A model generated the notes under the pieces. It was given only the letters and a program-made list of their open reading frames with translations, was not told the origin of the DNA and made no database searches. From NCBI RefSeq assembly GCF_014211915.1, contig NZ_CP060040.1, forward strand, positions 2,793,916 through 2,857,915: a stretch of DNA of 64,000 nt, in the 5' to 3' direction. This DNA comes from Burkholderia cenocepacia. Lineage in GTDB: Bacteria; Pseudomonadota; Gammaproteobacteria; Burkholderiales; Burkholderiaceae. Shown here in pieces: positions 1 through 8,152 of this stretch. The position numbers and the translations under genes were made by a program. Every line of letters begins with the position of its first letter. Within the stretch, counting starts at the first letter, position 1.

Positions 1-452
1 GTGCGCAGGTCGCTGACCCACAGCGGGCCGTCGCGGCCGTGCCAGGCATCGTCGAAGCGCTCGTTGTGCTCGCTCAGGCGGAAGTACGGCAGCACGTCGT
101 CGTACGCCCAGCCTTCGGCGCCGAGCGTGGCCCAGCCGTCGTAGTCGACGCGATGACCGCGGATATAGACCATCGCGTTGATCGCCGACGAACCGCCAAG
201 CGCCCTGCCGCGCGGCTGATAGCCGATGCGCCCGCCGAGCCCCGGCTGCGGCACCGTGTCGAATGCCCAGTTGTTCAGGCGGGTCGGCATCATCGCGACC
301 GCGCCGGTCGGCACGTTGACGACCGCGCTGTCGCCGCGGCCGCCGGCCTCGAGCACGCAGACGGTCACGGCCGGGTCCTCGGTCAGCCGGCCCGCGACGA
401 CGCAACCGCCCGACCCGCCACCGACCACGATGTAGTCGAAAGTCTTGCTCAT
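1..452 (-). CDS. GMC-family FAD oxidoreductase, N-terminal part (runs off window)
   Basis: The 150 visible residues are the N-terminus of a glucose-methanol-choline oxidoreductase, a flavoprotein that oxidises an alcohol to an aldehyde. The first 20 residues carry the ADP-binding fold IVVGGGSGGCVVAGRL. Around residues 80-95 lies the GMC signature GRALGGSSAINAMVYIRGH. The start ATG at 452 has GGAGA upstream. The catalytic His lies in the missing C-terminal two thirds, so the substrate (choline, aliphatic or aromatic alcohol) cannot be told. It is divergent from the AraC regulator at 724, a plausible controller. Confidence 0.9.
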   Translation of the reverse strand, partial: MSKTFDYIVVGGGSGGCVVAGRLTEDPAVTVCVLEAGGRGDSAVVNVPTGAVAMMPTRLNNWAFDTVPQPGLGGRIGYQPRGRALGGSSAINAMVYIRGHRVDYDGWATLGAEGWAYDDVLPYFRLSEHNERFDDAWHGRDGPLWVSDLR

Positions 453-723
453 GGAATCGTCTCCTTGCTTCGGTGATCGGTGGGTCATGCGACGCGTGTC
501 GGCATGCGGGCGCGGCCGGCGCGCCGGCGGGCGAAGTGGGTGAAGTGGGCGGCGGGATCGGTCGGGCGACTCGGTCGCATGGTGTCTCCTCCTGGGGGAT
601 GGCGTCGTTCGGACGACGACTGGATGACGCCGATGGTGCGGGCCGCATGGGAAAACACCAATGCTGGTTGGGGACAATTGTTTTAGTATTTGGGCCAAAT
701 CGGCGCTTCGAGGGTTTCTCCGC

Positions 724-1755
724 ATGAGCTTCTGGGATTTCACCCGGAGTCCGGCCAGCGCCCGGTTGCTGGTCGATTTCGGCGACGAACGCGGTGTGCC
801 GCATGCCACGCTGCTGGCCGGCACGGGCCTCGCGAGCGCGCAGCTCGACGACCCGAAAGTCGAGGTGACGGCCGCGCAGGAACTGCGGCTGACCGGCAAC
901 CTGCTGCGTGCGCTCGGCCGGGCACAGGGCCTCGGGTTCGAGGTCGGCCGGCGTTACCACTTCTCCGCGTACGGCGTGTGGGGCTACGGGCTGATCGCGA
1001 GCGCGACCGGGCGCGATGCGCTCGCGCTCGCGATGCGTTTTTTGCCGCTCACGTATGCGTACACCGTCATCACGTACCGCGAGTCGGCTGACACTGGCGT
1101 GCTCAGCTTCGGCGCGCCGGAACTCGACGCCGACCTGAGCCGGTTCCTCGTCGAGCGCGACATGACGGCCGCGGCCGTGCTGCTGCACGAAATCGCCAGC
1201 GGCGATTTCGCGTTGTCGCGCTTCACGCTGCAGGCCGCGCGTTCGCCGGCGCTCGCGGCGCCGCGTATCGCCGGCATCGAGCCGACGTTCTCGGCGCGGG
1301 CGAACAGCCTCGCGTTCGACCGTGCGTTCCTCGACCGGCCGTTGCCGCATGCGAATCCGCTGACGGTGTCGATGTGCGAGCAGATGTGCGGGCAACTCGT
1401 CGAAGCACGGCGTGCGCGCGTGGGCACGTCGGAGATGGTGCGCCAGTACCTGAACGCGACGCCCGGCAGCGCGCCGTTCTCGCTCGAGGACATGGCGCGC
1501 CTGATGAACACGAGCCCGCGCACGCTCAAGCGGCGGTTGCAGGAGGAGGGCACGACGTTTCGCGCGCTGCTCGCGCAGACGCGCGGGGCGATGGCCGAGA
1601 CGCTGCTCGGCGATGCGCGGCTGTCGCTCGCGGACGTGGCCGAGCGGCTCGGCTTCAGCGATCTGTCCAGTTTCTCGCAAGCGTTCAAGCGCTGGTACGG
1701 CGTGCCGCCGGGCGCGTATCGCAGCGCGGCGCGGCGAGCAGGCGACCGTCGATGA
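724..1755 (+). CDS. AraC-family transcriptional regulator (Arabinose_bd type)
   Basis: A 343-residue regulator. The N-terminal ~200 residues look like the AraC ligand-binding domain found in OruR/ArgR-like and alcohol-degradation regulators. The C-terminal ~95 residues are a double helix-turn-helix, with FSLEDMARLMNTSPRTLKRR as the first HTH and LADVAERLGFSDLSSFSQAF as the second. I chose the ATG at 724 (MSFWDF) over an upstream in-frame ATG at 661 because family members begin close to this motif. It is divergent from the GMC oxidoreductase, which it may activate; that link is inferred from position only. Confidence 0.88.
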   Translation: MSFWDFTRSPASARLLVDFGDERGVPHATLLAGTGLASAQLDDPKVEVTAAQELRLTGNLLRALGRAQGLGFEVGRRYHFSAYGVWGYGLIASATGRDALALAMRFLPLTYAYTVITYRESADTGVLSFGAPELDADLSRFLVERDMTAAAVLLHEIASGDFALSRFTLQAARSPALAAPRIAGIEPTFSARANSLAFDRAFLDRPLPHANPLTVSMCEQMCGQLVEARRARVGTSEMVRQYLNATPGSAPFSLEDMARLMNTSPRTLKRRLQEEGTTFRALLAQTRGAMAETLLGDARLSLADVAERLGFSDLSSFSQAFKRWYGVPPGAYRSAARRAGDRR

Positions 1756-1819
1756 ATCGCGGTACGATCGCCCGCTTGCCCGTCCTGCCTGTCGACATCA
1801 CACTCACGAGAGACCCCGC

Positions 1820-2329
1820 ATGATCACGATTCGCCCGATGACCGACGACGATTTCGTACGCTTCTGGCCGACCTACCGCGCCATCGTCGCTGCTCAGGAA
1901 ACCTATGCATTCGATCCCGAACCGACCCAGGAAGCGGCACGCGCACTGTGGCTCGACGCGCCGCTCTGTACGTGGATCGCCGAAGAAGACGGCGTGGTGC
2001 TCGGCTCGTACTTCCTGAAGGCGAACGCCGCCGGGCCCGGCAAGCATGTGAGCAACTGCGGCTACATGGTGAGCGAGGCCGCGCGCGGTCGCGGCGTCGC
2101 GCGCCTGATGTGCGAGCACTCGCAGCAGGTGGCGCGCGAGCGCGGTTTCCTCGCGATGCAGTTCAATTCGGTGGTCGCGACGAACGAGGTCGCGGTCGCG
2201 CTGTGGCAGAAGCTGGGATTCGAGATCGTCGGCCGGCTGCCGCGCGCATACCGTCACGCGCGGCTCGGCTTTGTCGACTGCTTCGTGATGTTCAAGTGGC
2301 TCGGCGACGCGGCGGCCGCCGAAGCCTGA
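1820..2329 (+). CDS. GNAT-family N-acetyltransferase
   Basis: 169 residues with a full GNAT fold. The acetyl-CoA loop is the segment ARGRGVARLMCEHSQ (motif A, about residues 92-106), followed by VVATNEVAVALWQKLGFEIVGRLP (motif B). It begins at ATG 1820 after a GAGAGA purine run. The acceptor is unknown; the closest recognisable type is the RimI/phosphinothricin acetyltransferase-like group. It is convergent with the M29-like gene (gap 17 bp), so a role in that pathway is possible but unproven. Confidence 0.87.
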   Translation: MITIRPMTDDDFVRFWPTYRAIVAAQETYAFDPEPTQEAARALWLDAPLCTWIAEEDGVVLGSYFLKANAAGPGKHVSNCGYMVSEAARGRGVARLMCEHSQQVARERGFLAMQFNSVVATNEVAVALWQKLGFEIVGRLPRAYRHARLGFVDCFVMFKWLGDAAAAEA

Positions 2330-2346
2330 GCAACCTGCTCGCTGCG

Positions 2347-3300
2347 TCAGACGGCGAACGCGCCGTCGAACACGATCCGCTCGTCGAGCGCGAGCGTGCC
2401 GCGCGCGAAGATCAGGTCGAGATGGTGGCTGCCGTTTTCGCCGCCGCCGAGGCCGAGGTGCAGGCCCGGATGGCGTTCCTCGAACCCTGCGTTGCGGCCG
2501 TACAGGCCGCGGATGCCGAGGTTCGTGCCGATGCCGAATTCCTCGATCCGCCGGTGATTCGCATGCCGGTCGAGATAGGTCGAGAAATCGCGCCGGAAGC
2601 CCGCATCGTCGGTGTCGAAATCGACGATCGTGCTGTGCTCGACATGCAGCGTCGCGAGCCGCTCGGCCACCTTGTACTTGATCGCGAACGGCACGGTGCC
2701 GAGAAAGGTGCCGCTGAACACGACCGAGCCGTTGAGGTCGGTCACGTGCGTCGCGATCTCGCCGGGCACGACGTCGAGGTTGCCCATGCCGTCCACGCTC
2801 GTCCATTTCTGGTCCGGCGCGAGCGAGCCCGTCAGCGTGTTGCCGGCTTCGTCGATGAAGCGGATCTGCGATGCGCGTGCGGCCGCGTCGATCAGCCGGC
2901 CATTGCGCGCGGCGATGTCGTCGAGCGATTCGGCGAACGCCTCGTCGAGGTGCGGGCCGTAATCCTTGAATAAAACCGATTTGCTCCAGTGCTCGACGAT
3001 CGCGGGGCGGATCGCGGCGAGAAAGGGCGGCCCGCTCGGCGACGGCGTCGGCAGGCACGACGAGTCGTACAGCAGCACGAACAGGTCGGCGGCGTCGAGC
3101 GCGGCGGCGATGTCGGCGGGCGGGGTGCTTTCGAGGCAGAGGGTGGTCGCGTCGAGCGAATCGGGCAGGGCGGCAAAGGCGCGCAACGCGATGTCGCGGT
3201 TGCGGGTGTCATGGCCGACCAGCAGTTTTCCCGATTCGCCGCGGGCCAGCTTGTCGCGCAACGCGGGGTGAAAGCCGAGCGCGCGGTGCAGGTTCAGCAT
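2347..3300 (-). CDS. M29 aminopeptidase / NicX-fold metalloprotein encoded after a small acidic peptide
   Basis: A 317-residue protein. Its C-terminal half carries the complete metal-ligand pattern of the M29 aminopeptidase fold, shared with the 2,5-dihydroxypyridine dioxygenase NicX: E181 in VVPGEIATHV, E254 in EEFGIGTN, H281 in GLHLGLGGG, and H293 with D295 in SHHLDLIF. It is shorter than typical M29 peptidases (about 370-410 residues). The N-terminal 150 residues are divergent and I do not recognise them. It could be a peptidase, a non-haem iron enzyme or a peptide-binding derivative. It lies 58 bp downstream of a 40-residue ORF on the same strand. It starts at ATG 3300 with CCGGAG upstream. 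Function is not assigned. Confidence 0.78.
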   Translation of the reverse strand: MLNLHRALGFHPALRDKLARGESGKLLVGHDTRNRDIALRAFAALPDSLDATTLCLESTPPADIAAALDAADLFVLLYDSSCLPTPSPSGPPFLAAIRPAIVEHWSKSVLFKDYGPHLDEAFAESLDDIAARNGRLIDAAARASQIRFIDEAGNTLTGSLAPDQKWTSVDGMGNLDVVPGEIATHVTDLNGSVVFSGTFLGTVPFAIKYKVAERLATLHVEHSTIVDFDTDDAGFRRDFSTYLDRHANHRRIEEFGIGTNLGIRGLYGRNAGFEERHPGLHLGLGGGENGSHHLDLIFARGTLALDERIVFDGAFAV

Positions 3301-3317
3301 GCGTATCTCCGGAAGCG

Positions 3318-3341
3318 GCGGAAGGGCCGCGGCCCTTCCGC
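3318..3341 (-). promoter_or_regulatory. 24-bp perfect palindrome between peptide gene and M29-like gene
   Basis: The sequence is a perfect palindrome with arms GCGGAAGGGCCG and CGGCCCTTCCGC. In RNA it folds into a very GC-rich hairpin just upstream of the M29-like gene's ribosome site. There is no following U-tract, so it is more likely a processing, stability or partial-attenuation element that makes the peptide more abundant than the enzyme than a full terminator. That role is inference. Confidence 0.5.
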
Positions 3342-3358
3342 GAGAACGGGTGGCCCGC

Positions 3359-3481
3359 TCAGACCGGCCAGAGCGCGGTGCCGAACGGCACCACGGCGTC
3401 CTCGACCATCATGTCGACGGCCTCGGGGTGCGTGTCTTCCTGCATCCAGTCAAGCAATTCGATCTGCTGGGTTTCCTGCAT
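3359..3481 (-). CDS. 40-aa acidic small peptide (candidate precursor peptide)
   Basis: A 40-residue ORF with a strong ribosome site (AGGAG, 7 bases before ATG 3481). It holds nine Asp/Glu and no Lys or Arg. The N-terminal 28 residues are polar and acidic, and the C-terminus is the hydrophobic VVPFGTALWPV. That leader/core asymmetry resembles ribosomally made, modified peptide (RiPP) precursors. The M29-fold gene follows immediately, separated by a GC hairpin, and a sigma-70-like promoter lies upstream. No homologue is recognised; the expression evidence is the ribosome site, promoter and operon placement. An alternative is a chance ORF in a leader. Confidence 0.6.
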   Translation of the reverse strand: MQETQQIELLDWMQEDTHPEAVDMMVEDAVVPFGTALWPV

Positions 3482-3887
3482 GTCAATTCTCCTGTGGTGA
3501 ACATGAGTGATTCAACATGAAAGCGCGGAAAAAACATGACCGCTCCTCGTTCGATATTTCGTGAATGCCGGACGAGTGGCGTCGATATTAGTCTGACGAA
3601 TTTTCGAATGCAATGCGTTGCAGTGTTTTTAGCCGTGACGTGCTAAACACGAGGCATTTTCGATTCACATATTGGAAAGGCGGAATAAAACGAGCGACAG
3701 ATCACGCATCATTTTTTTAGCGGAAGGAATCCGGATCGACGAAATGAATTCGGTTATTTTTAATTTGAATTCAATTGACCGGATTGCTGCGCTTTATGTC
3801 ATTCGAGAGAGCCGCATGAGCGAACGCCCGGCGCTTGAACCGGTCCGCATGATTTCATGCGTCACGCAGTCGATCCGCATCCGCACG
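3482..3887. other. AT-rich intergenic region between lrp-like gene and peptide gene
   Basis: About 400 bp, clearly lower in GC than the rest. It holds the presumed promoter and 5' leader (about 95 nt) of the peptide gene and the 3' end of the Lrp-type transcription unit. ORFs running through it on the plus strand have no coding character. No RNA gene was recognised. Confidence 0.6.
3585..3613 (-). promoter_or_regulatory. Sigma-70-like promoter of the peptide/M29 unit
   Basis: On the minus strand TTGCAT (3608-3613) and TAATAT (3585-3590) are separated by exactly 17 bp, and the -10 is a near-consensus hexamer in an AT-rich setting. The -35 overlaps the inverted repeat TGCAA-CGCA-TTGCA, a possible operator, with the neighbouring Lrp-type protein an obvious candidate. 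Predicted from sequence only. Confidence 0.4.
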
Positions 3888-4343
3888 TCATCCAAGCAAC
3901 GCCTTTCCGATCGCCTTGGTCGGTTCGGAGCGCAGCACCAGCGAAGTCGTGACCGCGCCGAAGCGCGCAATCGCGTCGACGAGCGTTTCGAGCTGGCCCG
4001 GTGTCGGCACCAGCACCTTCAGCAGAAAGCAGTCCTCGCCGGTCATGCGGTGGACTTCGATGACATGCGGCATCTCGGCGAACGCGCGCAGCGCCGGTTT
4101 GATGTGCTCGTGAGTCGTTTTCAGCCGGATGATGGCCATCATGCCCAACCCGAGCGCCGCCGGATCGATGCGTGCGCCGTAGCCGGCGATGATGCCGCGT
4201 TCTTCCAGCCGCTTGACGCGCTCCGAGGTGGCGGGCTGCGACAGCCCGATGCGCCTGCCGACTTCCGACAGCGGCGTCCGCGCGTTCTCCTGCAGCGCTT
4301 CGAGAATGGCAAGATCGAGGCGATCCAGCGCTTCGTCCGGCAT
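3888..4343 (-). CDS. Lrp/AsnC-family transcriptional regulator
   Basis: 151 residues. The N-terminal AsnC-type winged HTH (LDRLDLAILEALQENARTPL, then VGRRIGLSQPATSERVKRLE) is followed by the RAM/ligand-sensing domain ending in the EVHRMTGEDCFLLKV beta-strand pattern. The start at 4343 is preferred over 4376 because GGAGGA sits 7 bases upstream. Lrp-family proteins form octamers and respond to amino acids. It is divergent from the hydrolase at 4459 and lies directly upstream, on the same strand, of the small-peptide/M29 unit, which it may control. Confidence 0.9.
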   Translation of the reverse strand: MPDEALDRLDLAILEALQENARTPLSEVGRRIGLSQPATSERVKRLEERGIIAGYGARIDPAALGLGMMAIIRLKTTHEHIKPALRAFAEMPHVIEVHRMTGEDCFLLKVLVPTPGQLETLVDAIARFGAVTTSLVLRSEPTKAIGKALLG

Positions 4344-4458
4344 GACGGTCCTCCGGTACCGTTGATTCATCGGCATTTTGTCTCAATAACCGATGACTTG
4401 CCATTCCATGCCGACTGGCGCGTGGTCACACTCCGGGTTTCAGTTGACGGAGGGCGTG

Positions 4459-5004
4459 ATGGATCAGGCGATCGTGATCGTGCCGGGTATCGGCAATTCG
4501 GGACCGGATCATTGGCAGAGTCATTGGGAGACGGCGTTTCCCCGCGCCGCGCGCATCGCGCCGGCTTCGTGGGAGGCGCCCGACCTCGCCGACTGGACGG
4601 CGGCGCTGGACGCGGCCGTCGCGAACGCCGGGGCGCCCCCGCTCGTGATTTGTCATTCGCTGGGCTGCCTGTTGTTCGCGCATTGGCATGCGCGGTCGGC
4701 GCGCGCGGTGCGCGGCGCGTTTCTCGTGGCCGTGCCCGATCCGGCAGGGCCACGTTTTCCGGTTGCCGCCGCCGCGTTCGCGAACCTGCCGGGCGGTCGG
4801 TTCGGGCGCGTGCCGGTGCTGGCGATCGCGAGCGCGGACGATCCGTACGATCCGGCGGGGCGAGCGCTCGAATGGGCCACGGAACACGGCGCGACGCCGC
4901 TTCTGCTCGGCGCACGCGGCCATCTGAACGCGGCGTCCGGGTTGGGCGGATGGCCCGAAGGGCGCGCGCTGCTTGCGGCGTTTGCGGCCGGACTCGGGCG
5001 GTAG
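4459..5004 (+). CDS. RBBP9/YdeN-family alpha/beta hydrolase
   Basis: 181 residues of the small serine-hydrolase family RBBP9/YdeN. The N-terminal VIVPGIGNSGPDHWQSHWE block is diagnostic. The nucleophile is S67 in CHSLGC, an Asp in SADDPYDP (about 129) completes the triad, and H155 lies in ARGHLNAAS. It starts at ATG 4459 after GGAGGG. It is divergent from the Lrp-type gene. The substrate is unknown. Confidence 0.88.
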   Translation: MDQAIVIVPGIGNSGPDHWQSHWETAFPRAARIAPASWEAPDLADWTAALDAAVANAGAPPLVICHSLGCLLFAHWHARSARAVRGAFLVAVPDPAGPRFPVAAAAFANLPGGRFGRVPVLAIASADDPYDPAGRALEWATEHGATPLLLGARGHLNAASGLGGWPEGRALLAAFAAGLGR

Positions 5005-5186
5005 TGCGTGCCGGCCCGGCCGGCATTCCGCGTTTTCCGGCCGTCGCGCGCGTCGCGCCGGGGAGCGGAACCCGGGCGCGACGGCCGGCGGGTTTCTGCC
5101 GCCGGCGCGCACCGGTTTCACGGCTCCAGTATGATCGACCGACGGCGGCGAACGCCCCGGAATCGAACAACGAAGGAGACACCCCG

Positions 5187-6437
5187 ATGCGTGCAGTGCC
5201 GCAACCGGAGCGTGCCGGCCGCTCGCGGCCGGACGCCGGCGCAACCGATCCCGGCCGCATGGCCGCGTGGCGGCTCGCGATCTGCCTGTCGCTGGGCAGC
5301 GCGATCGCGCTCGGCCTCGCGCGTTTTTCATATGCGCTGCTGCTGCCGCCGATGAAGGCCGACCTCGGCTGGACGTTCGCGCAGGCCGGCGCGCTGAACA
5401 CGGCGAACGCGGCCGGTTACCTGATCGGTGCGCTGGCCTTTCCATTGCTGTCGCGGCGCTGGCGCGCGGGCACGCTGCTCGCGGTCGGCTGCGCGCTGAC
5501 CGCCGTGCTGATGGCCGCGGGCGGGCTCACGTCGGACATGCACGCGCTGCTCGCGCAGCGGCTCGCAACGGGTGTCGGCAGCGCGCTGATCTTCATCAGC
5601 GGCGGCGTGCTGGCCGCGCGGCTCGCATCCGCGTCGCCGCGCGACGCAGGGCTGCTGCTCGGCCTCTATTACGGCGGCACCGGATGGGGCATCGTCGCGT
5701 CGTCGCTGCTCGTGCCGGCGACGCTCGTGCACCGTGTACACGGCTGGCAGCCGGCATGGTTCGCACTCGCGGTGGCGTGCGTGCTGTTCTCGGCGGTGGC
5801 CGTGTCGGCTGCGCGCCGCATCGAGCATGCACATGCGGCACCGCCCAAGCAGGCCGACGGCGCGAAACCGGCGGCGACCGCGAGCCCCGTTCGCTTCGCA
5901 CTCGCGCTGGCCGGCTACGGCCTGTTCGGCGTCGGCTATATCGGCTACATGACGTTCATCGTCGCGCTGCTGCGCGGCGCGGGGATGAGCGGCACGGTGG
6001 TCGCCGCGTTCTACGTGATGCTCGGCGTTGCGACCGTCGTGTCGGCGCGGTTGTGGTCGGGGCTGCTCGACCGGATGCGCGGCGGCCAGGCGCTCGCCGT
6101 GCTCAACGCGCTGCTCGGCGTCGCGACGCTGATGCCTGCTCTGTTCGTGCATCCGGCTGCGGCGTTCGCGTCGGGCTTGCTGTTCGGCGCGACGTTCCTG
6201 TCGGCGGTGGCCTCCACGACCGCCTTCGTGCGGCACAACCTGCCGCCCGACGGCTGGGCGAAGGGCATCAGCGCATTCACGACGGTCTTCGCCTTCGGGC
6301 AGATCGCGGGGCCGGTCGCGATCGGCTGGGTGTCGGACAGCGCGGGGCTCGCGCGCGGGCTCGTGTATTCGGCGCTGACGCTGTTCGCGGGCGCTGCACT
6401 TGCGGCCGGGCAGCGCGCGTTGCGGGCATCCGCGTAG
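5187..6437 (+). CDS. YbfB/YjiJ-family MFS transporter
   Basis: 416 residues with about 12 hydrophobic segments after a ~30-residue polar N-terminus. The opening LGSAIALGLARFSYALLLPPMKADLGW is the hallmark of the YbfB/YjiJ branch of the major facilitator superfamily. An inner-membrane permease or exporter of unknown substrate. The ribosome site GAAGGAG precedes ATG 5187. It may be co-transcribed with the hydrolase 180 bp upstream. Confidence 0.9.
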   Translation: MRAVPQPERAGRSRPDAGATDPGRMAAWRLAICLSLGSAIALGLARFSYALLLPPMKADLGWTFAQAGALNTANAAGYLIGALAFPLLSRRWRAGTLLAVGCALTAVLMAAGGLTSDMHALLAQRLATGVGSALIFISGGVLAARLASASPRDAGLLLGLYYGGTGWGIVASSLLVPATLVHRVHGWQPAWFALAVACVLFSAVAVSAARRIEHAHAAPPKQADGAKPAATASPVRFALALAGYGLFGVGYIGYMTFIVALLRGAGMSGTVVAAFYVMLGVATVVSARLWSGLLDRMRGGQALAVLNALLGVATLMPALFVHPAAAFASGLLFGATFLSAVASTTAFVRHNLPPDGWAKGISAFTTVFAFGQIAGPVAIGWVSDSAGLARGLVYSALTLFAGAALAAGQRALRASA

Positions 6438-6479
6438 CCGGCACGGGCTCGCACCCGGCGTGGCGGCGCGCCGGCATCG

Positions 6480-7025
6480 TTACCGCACGCACGCGGTGCG
6501 CGACACGCGATGAAACGCGCGGCTGAAGTAGATCAGGCTGTCGCCGTCGTCGCGCACGCGAATCGACGTCGCCTCGATGAACATCACCGAATGCGAGCCG
6601 ACTTCCTTCATCTCGGCGATCGTGCCCTGCAGGCTCGCGAGCGCATCGCGCAGCACCGGCACGTCCTGTTCGCCGCGATCCCACACGGGCAGCTCGAAGC
6701 GCTGTTCCATCGGCAGGTCGGTGAGTCCTGCGAAGTGTCGCGCGAGCAACTCGTGCTCGGCCGGCAGCACGTTGATGCAGACCTGGCGATTGCGCTCGAA
6801 GGTCGCATGCATCGCGCTCGACCGGTTCAGGCACACGAGCAGCGTCGGCGGCGCGTCGGTGACCGAGCACACGGCGCTCGCGGTGATCCCGCAGCGGCCG
6901 TGCGGCCCCGCGGTGGTGATCACGTTGACGGCCGCGCCGAGGTGGGCCATCGCCTGGCGGAAGGCCTTCTGCGCGTCGGTCGGCTCGACGCGCGCCGGTC
7001 GCTGGATATCGGTCGTGGAAGACAT
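6480..7025 (-). CDS. iacG: Flavin reductase component of indole-3-acetate monooxygenase (IacG-like)
   Basis: 181 residues of the HpaC/RutF-like flavin reductase domain: an N-terminal GITASAVCSVTDAPPTLLVCLN block, then the SHSVMFIEATSIRV strand near the C-terminus. This family reduces FMN/FAD with NAD(P)H and feeds a partner oxygenase. Given the surrounding iac genes, the partner is most likely IacA at 11122. It is transcribed on its own, divergently from the response regulator iacR1. The assignment rests on family plus neighbourhood. Confidence 0.88.
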   Translation of the reverse strand: MSSTTDIQRPARVEPTDAQKAFRQAMAHLGAAVNVITTAGPHGRCGITASAVCSVTDAPPTLLVCLNRSSAMHATFERNRQVCINVLPAEHELLARHFAGLTDLPMEQRFELPVWDRGEQDVPVLRDALASLQGTIAEMKEVGSHSVMFIEATSIRVRDDGDSLIYFSRAFHRVSRTACVR

Positions 7026-7378
7026 GGGCGCTCCTGATTGGACGAAAGCGGCGAACCGCGCAGCGCTGCAACGGCAGCGCCGGATCGCCGACGATGACCC
7101 GAGCGTACGTCGCGAAAATGCGGCCGACCATTCGCACGATTGGCGATCGGGATGGCGTTCCTGCCGACGCGTCTAAAGGTTCTACCTAGATGCGTGCCGC
7201 CGCGTGCGAAAAAAGCGCGATTGCGCGTTCGTACGGCACGTGCAGGGGTTTGCAGCGGATTTTCGGCTCGTTATGATGTGCCGCACATCCCCAGCGAACG
7301 ACGCGCGCGACACACCGGCCACCGGCGTTGCGCGCGGCGCGTGCGACCCCGATACCGATATTCAGCGAGACACCCGCG
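7026..7378. promoter_or_regulatory. Divergent control region iacG / iacR1
   Basis: A 353-bp region between two outward-facing genes. At 7173-7194 there is an AT-containing segment beginning CTAAAGG and ending TAGATGCG; a similar segment (CTAAAG...CAGATGCG) lies at 12732-12752 upstream of iacR2. This makes it a candidate binding site for the locus's own response regulator. No ORF in the region looks coding. Confidence 0.35.
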
Positions 7379-8011
7379 ATGACGTCACCCGCACCGATCG
7401 TATACATCGTCGACGACGACAGCGGCATGCGGACGTCGCTCGCGTGGCTGCTCGAATCGGTCGGCATCGCGTCCGAAGGGTTCGCGAACGCCGCCGACTT
7501 TCTCGCACGTTTCGACGTGAACCTGCCCGCGTGCCTCGTGCTCGACGTGCGGATGCCGGAGAAAAGCGGCTTCGACGTGCAGGCCGAACTGAATGCGCGC
7601 GGCGCGACGCTACCGGTGATCTTCGTCAGCGGGCACGGCGACATTCCGATGTCGGTGCGCGCGCTGCAGAACGGCGCGATCGATTTCGTCGAGAAGCCGT
7701 ACAACTCGCAGCAGATGCTCGAGCGCGTGCAGCGTGCGCTGCGGCTCGCGCAGCAGCGGCACGCGGTGAGCCAGCGTCACCGCGAGCTGCGCCAGCGGCT
7801 CGATGCGCTGACCGCGCGCGAGAAGGAAGTGCTGCGCGGCGTCGTGGACGGCAAGGGCAGCAAGCAGATCGCGTCCGATCTGTCGATCAGCGTGAAGACC
7901 GTCGACGTGCATCGCGCGAGCATCAAGGAGAAGCTCGGCGCGACGTCGATCGCCGCGCTGGTGCGCGACGTGATGGTCGTGTGGGGCGACGACGGGGAGT
8001 CGTCGCGCTAG
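7379..8011 (+). CDS. iacR1: LuxR/FixJ-type response regulator (IacR1-like)
   Basis: 210 residues. The N-terminal receiver domain has the acidic pocket D12-D14, phospho-acceptor D56 in LVLDVRMPEKSG, and the conserved K106 in FVEKPYN. The C-terminal LuxR HTH (about 145-190) reads LTAREKEVLRGVVDGKGSKQ onward. The arrangement is FixJ/TodT-like. In Paraburkholderia phytofirmans the iac genes are controlled by a two-component pair, and the orphan-looking kinase at 12823 is the natural partner. ATG 7379 is preferred to upstream in-frame codons because the receiver domain starts right after it. Confidence 0.85.
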   Translation: MTSPAPIVYIVDDDSGMRTSLAWLLESVGIASEGFANAADFLARFDVNLPACLVLDVRMPEKSGFDVQAELNARGATLPVIFVSGHGDIPMSVRALQNGAIDFVEKPYNSQQMLERVQRALRLAQQRHAVSQRHRELRQRLDALTAREKEVLRGVVDGKGSKQIASDLSISVKTVDVHRASIKEKLGATSIAALVRDVMVVWGDDGESSR

Positions 8012-8152
8012 CGGTCGGGGCTGCTTGCGGACGGGCTTGCGCAGGCACGCCACGGCACACGAAGCACGTGAAGCAGGCGAGGCACGCGCCACGCGTGCCC
8101 TATACGCGACACGTATTGCGCACGGCACCACACGCCCGATGCGGGCCGCCGC

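Noticed and set aside
473..727. Small ORFs between the GMC oxidoreductase and the AraC gene
   Set aside because: Overlapping frames in leader sequence, no conserved motif, poor codon bias.
3672..5186. Extension of the MFS transporter upstream to 3672
   Set aside because: The extra ~505 codons overlap the Lrp gene antisense and the hydrolase in another frame. The MFS family starts just after ATG 5187, which has a good ribosome site.
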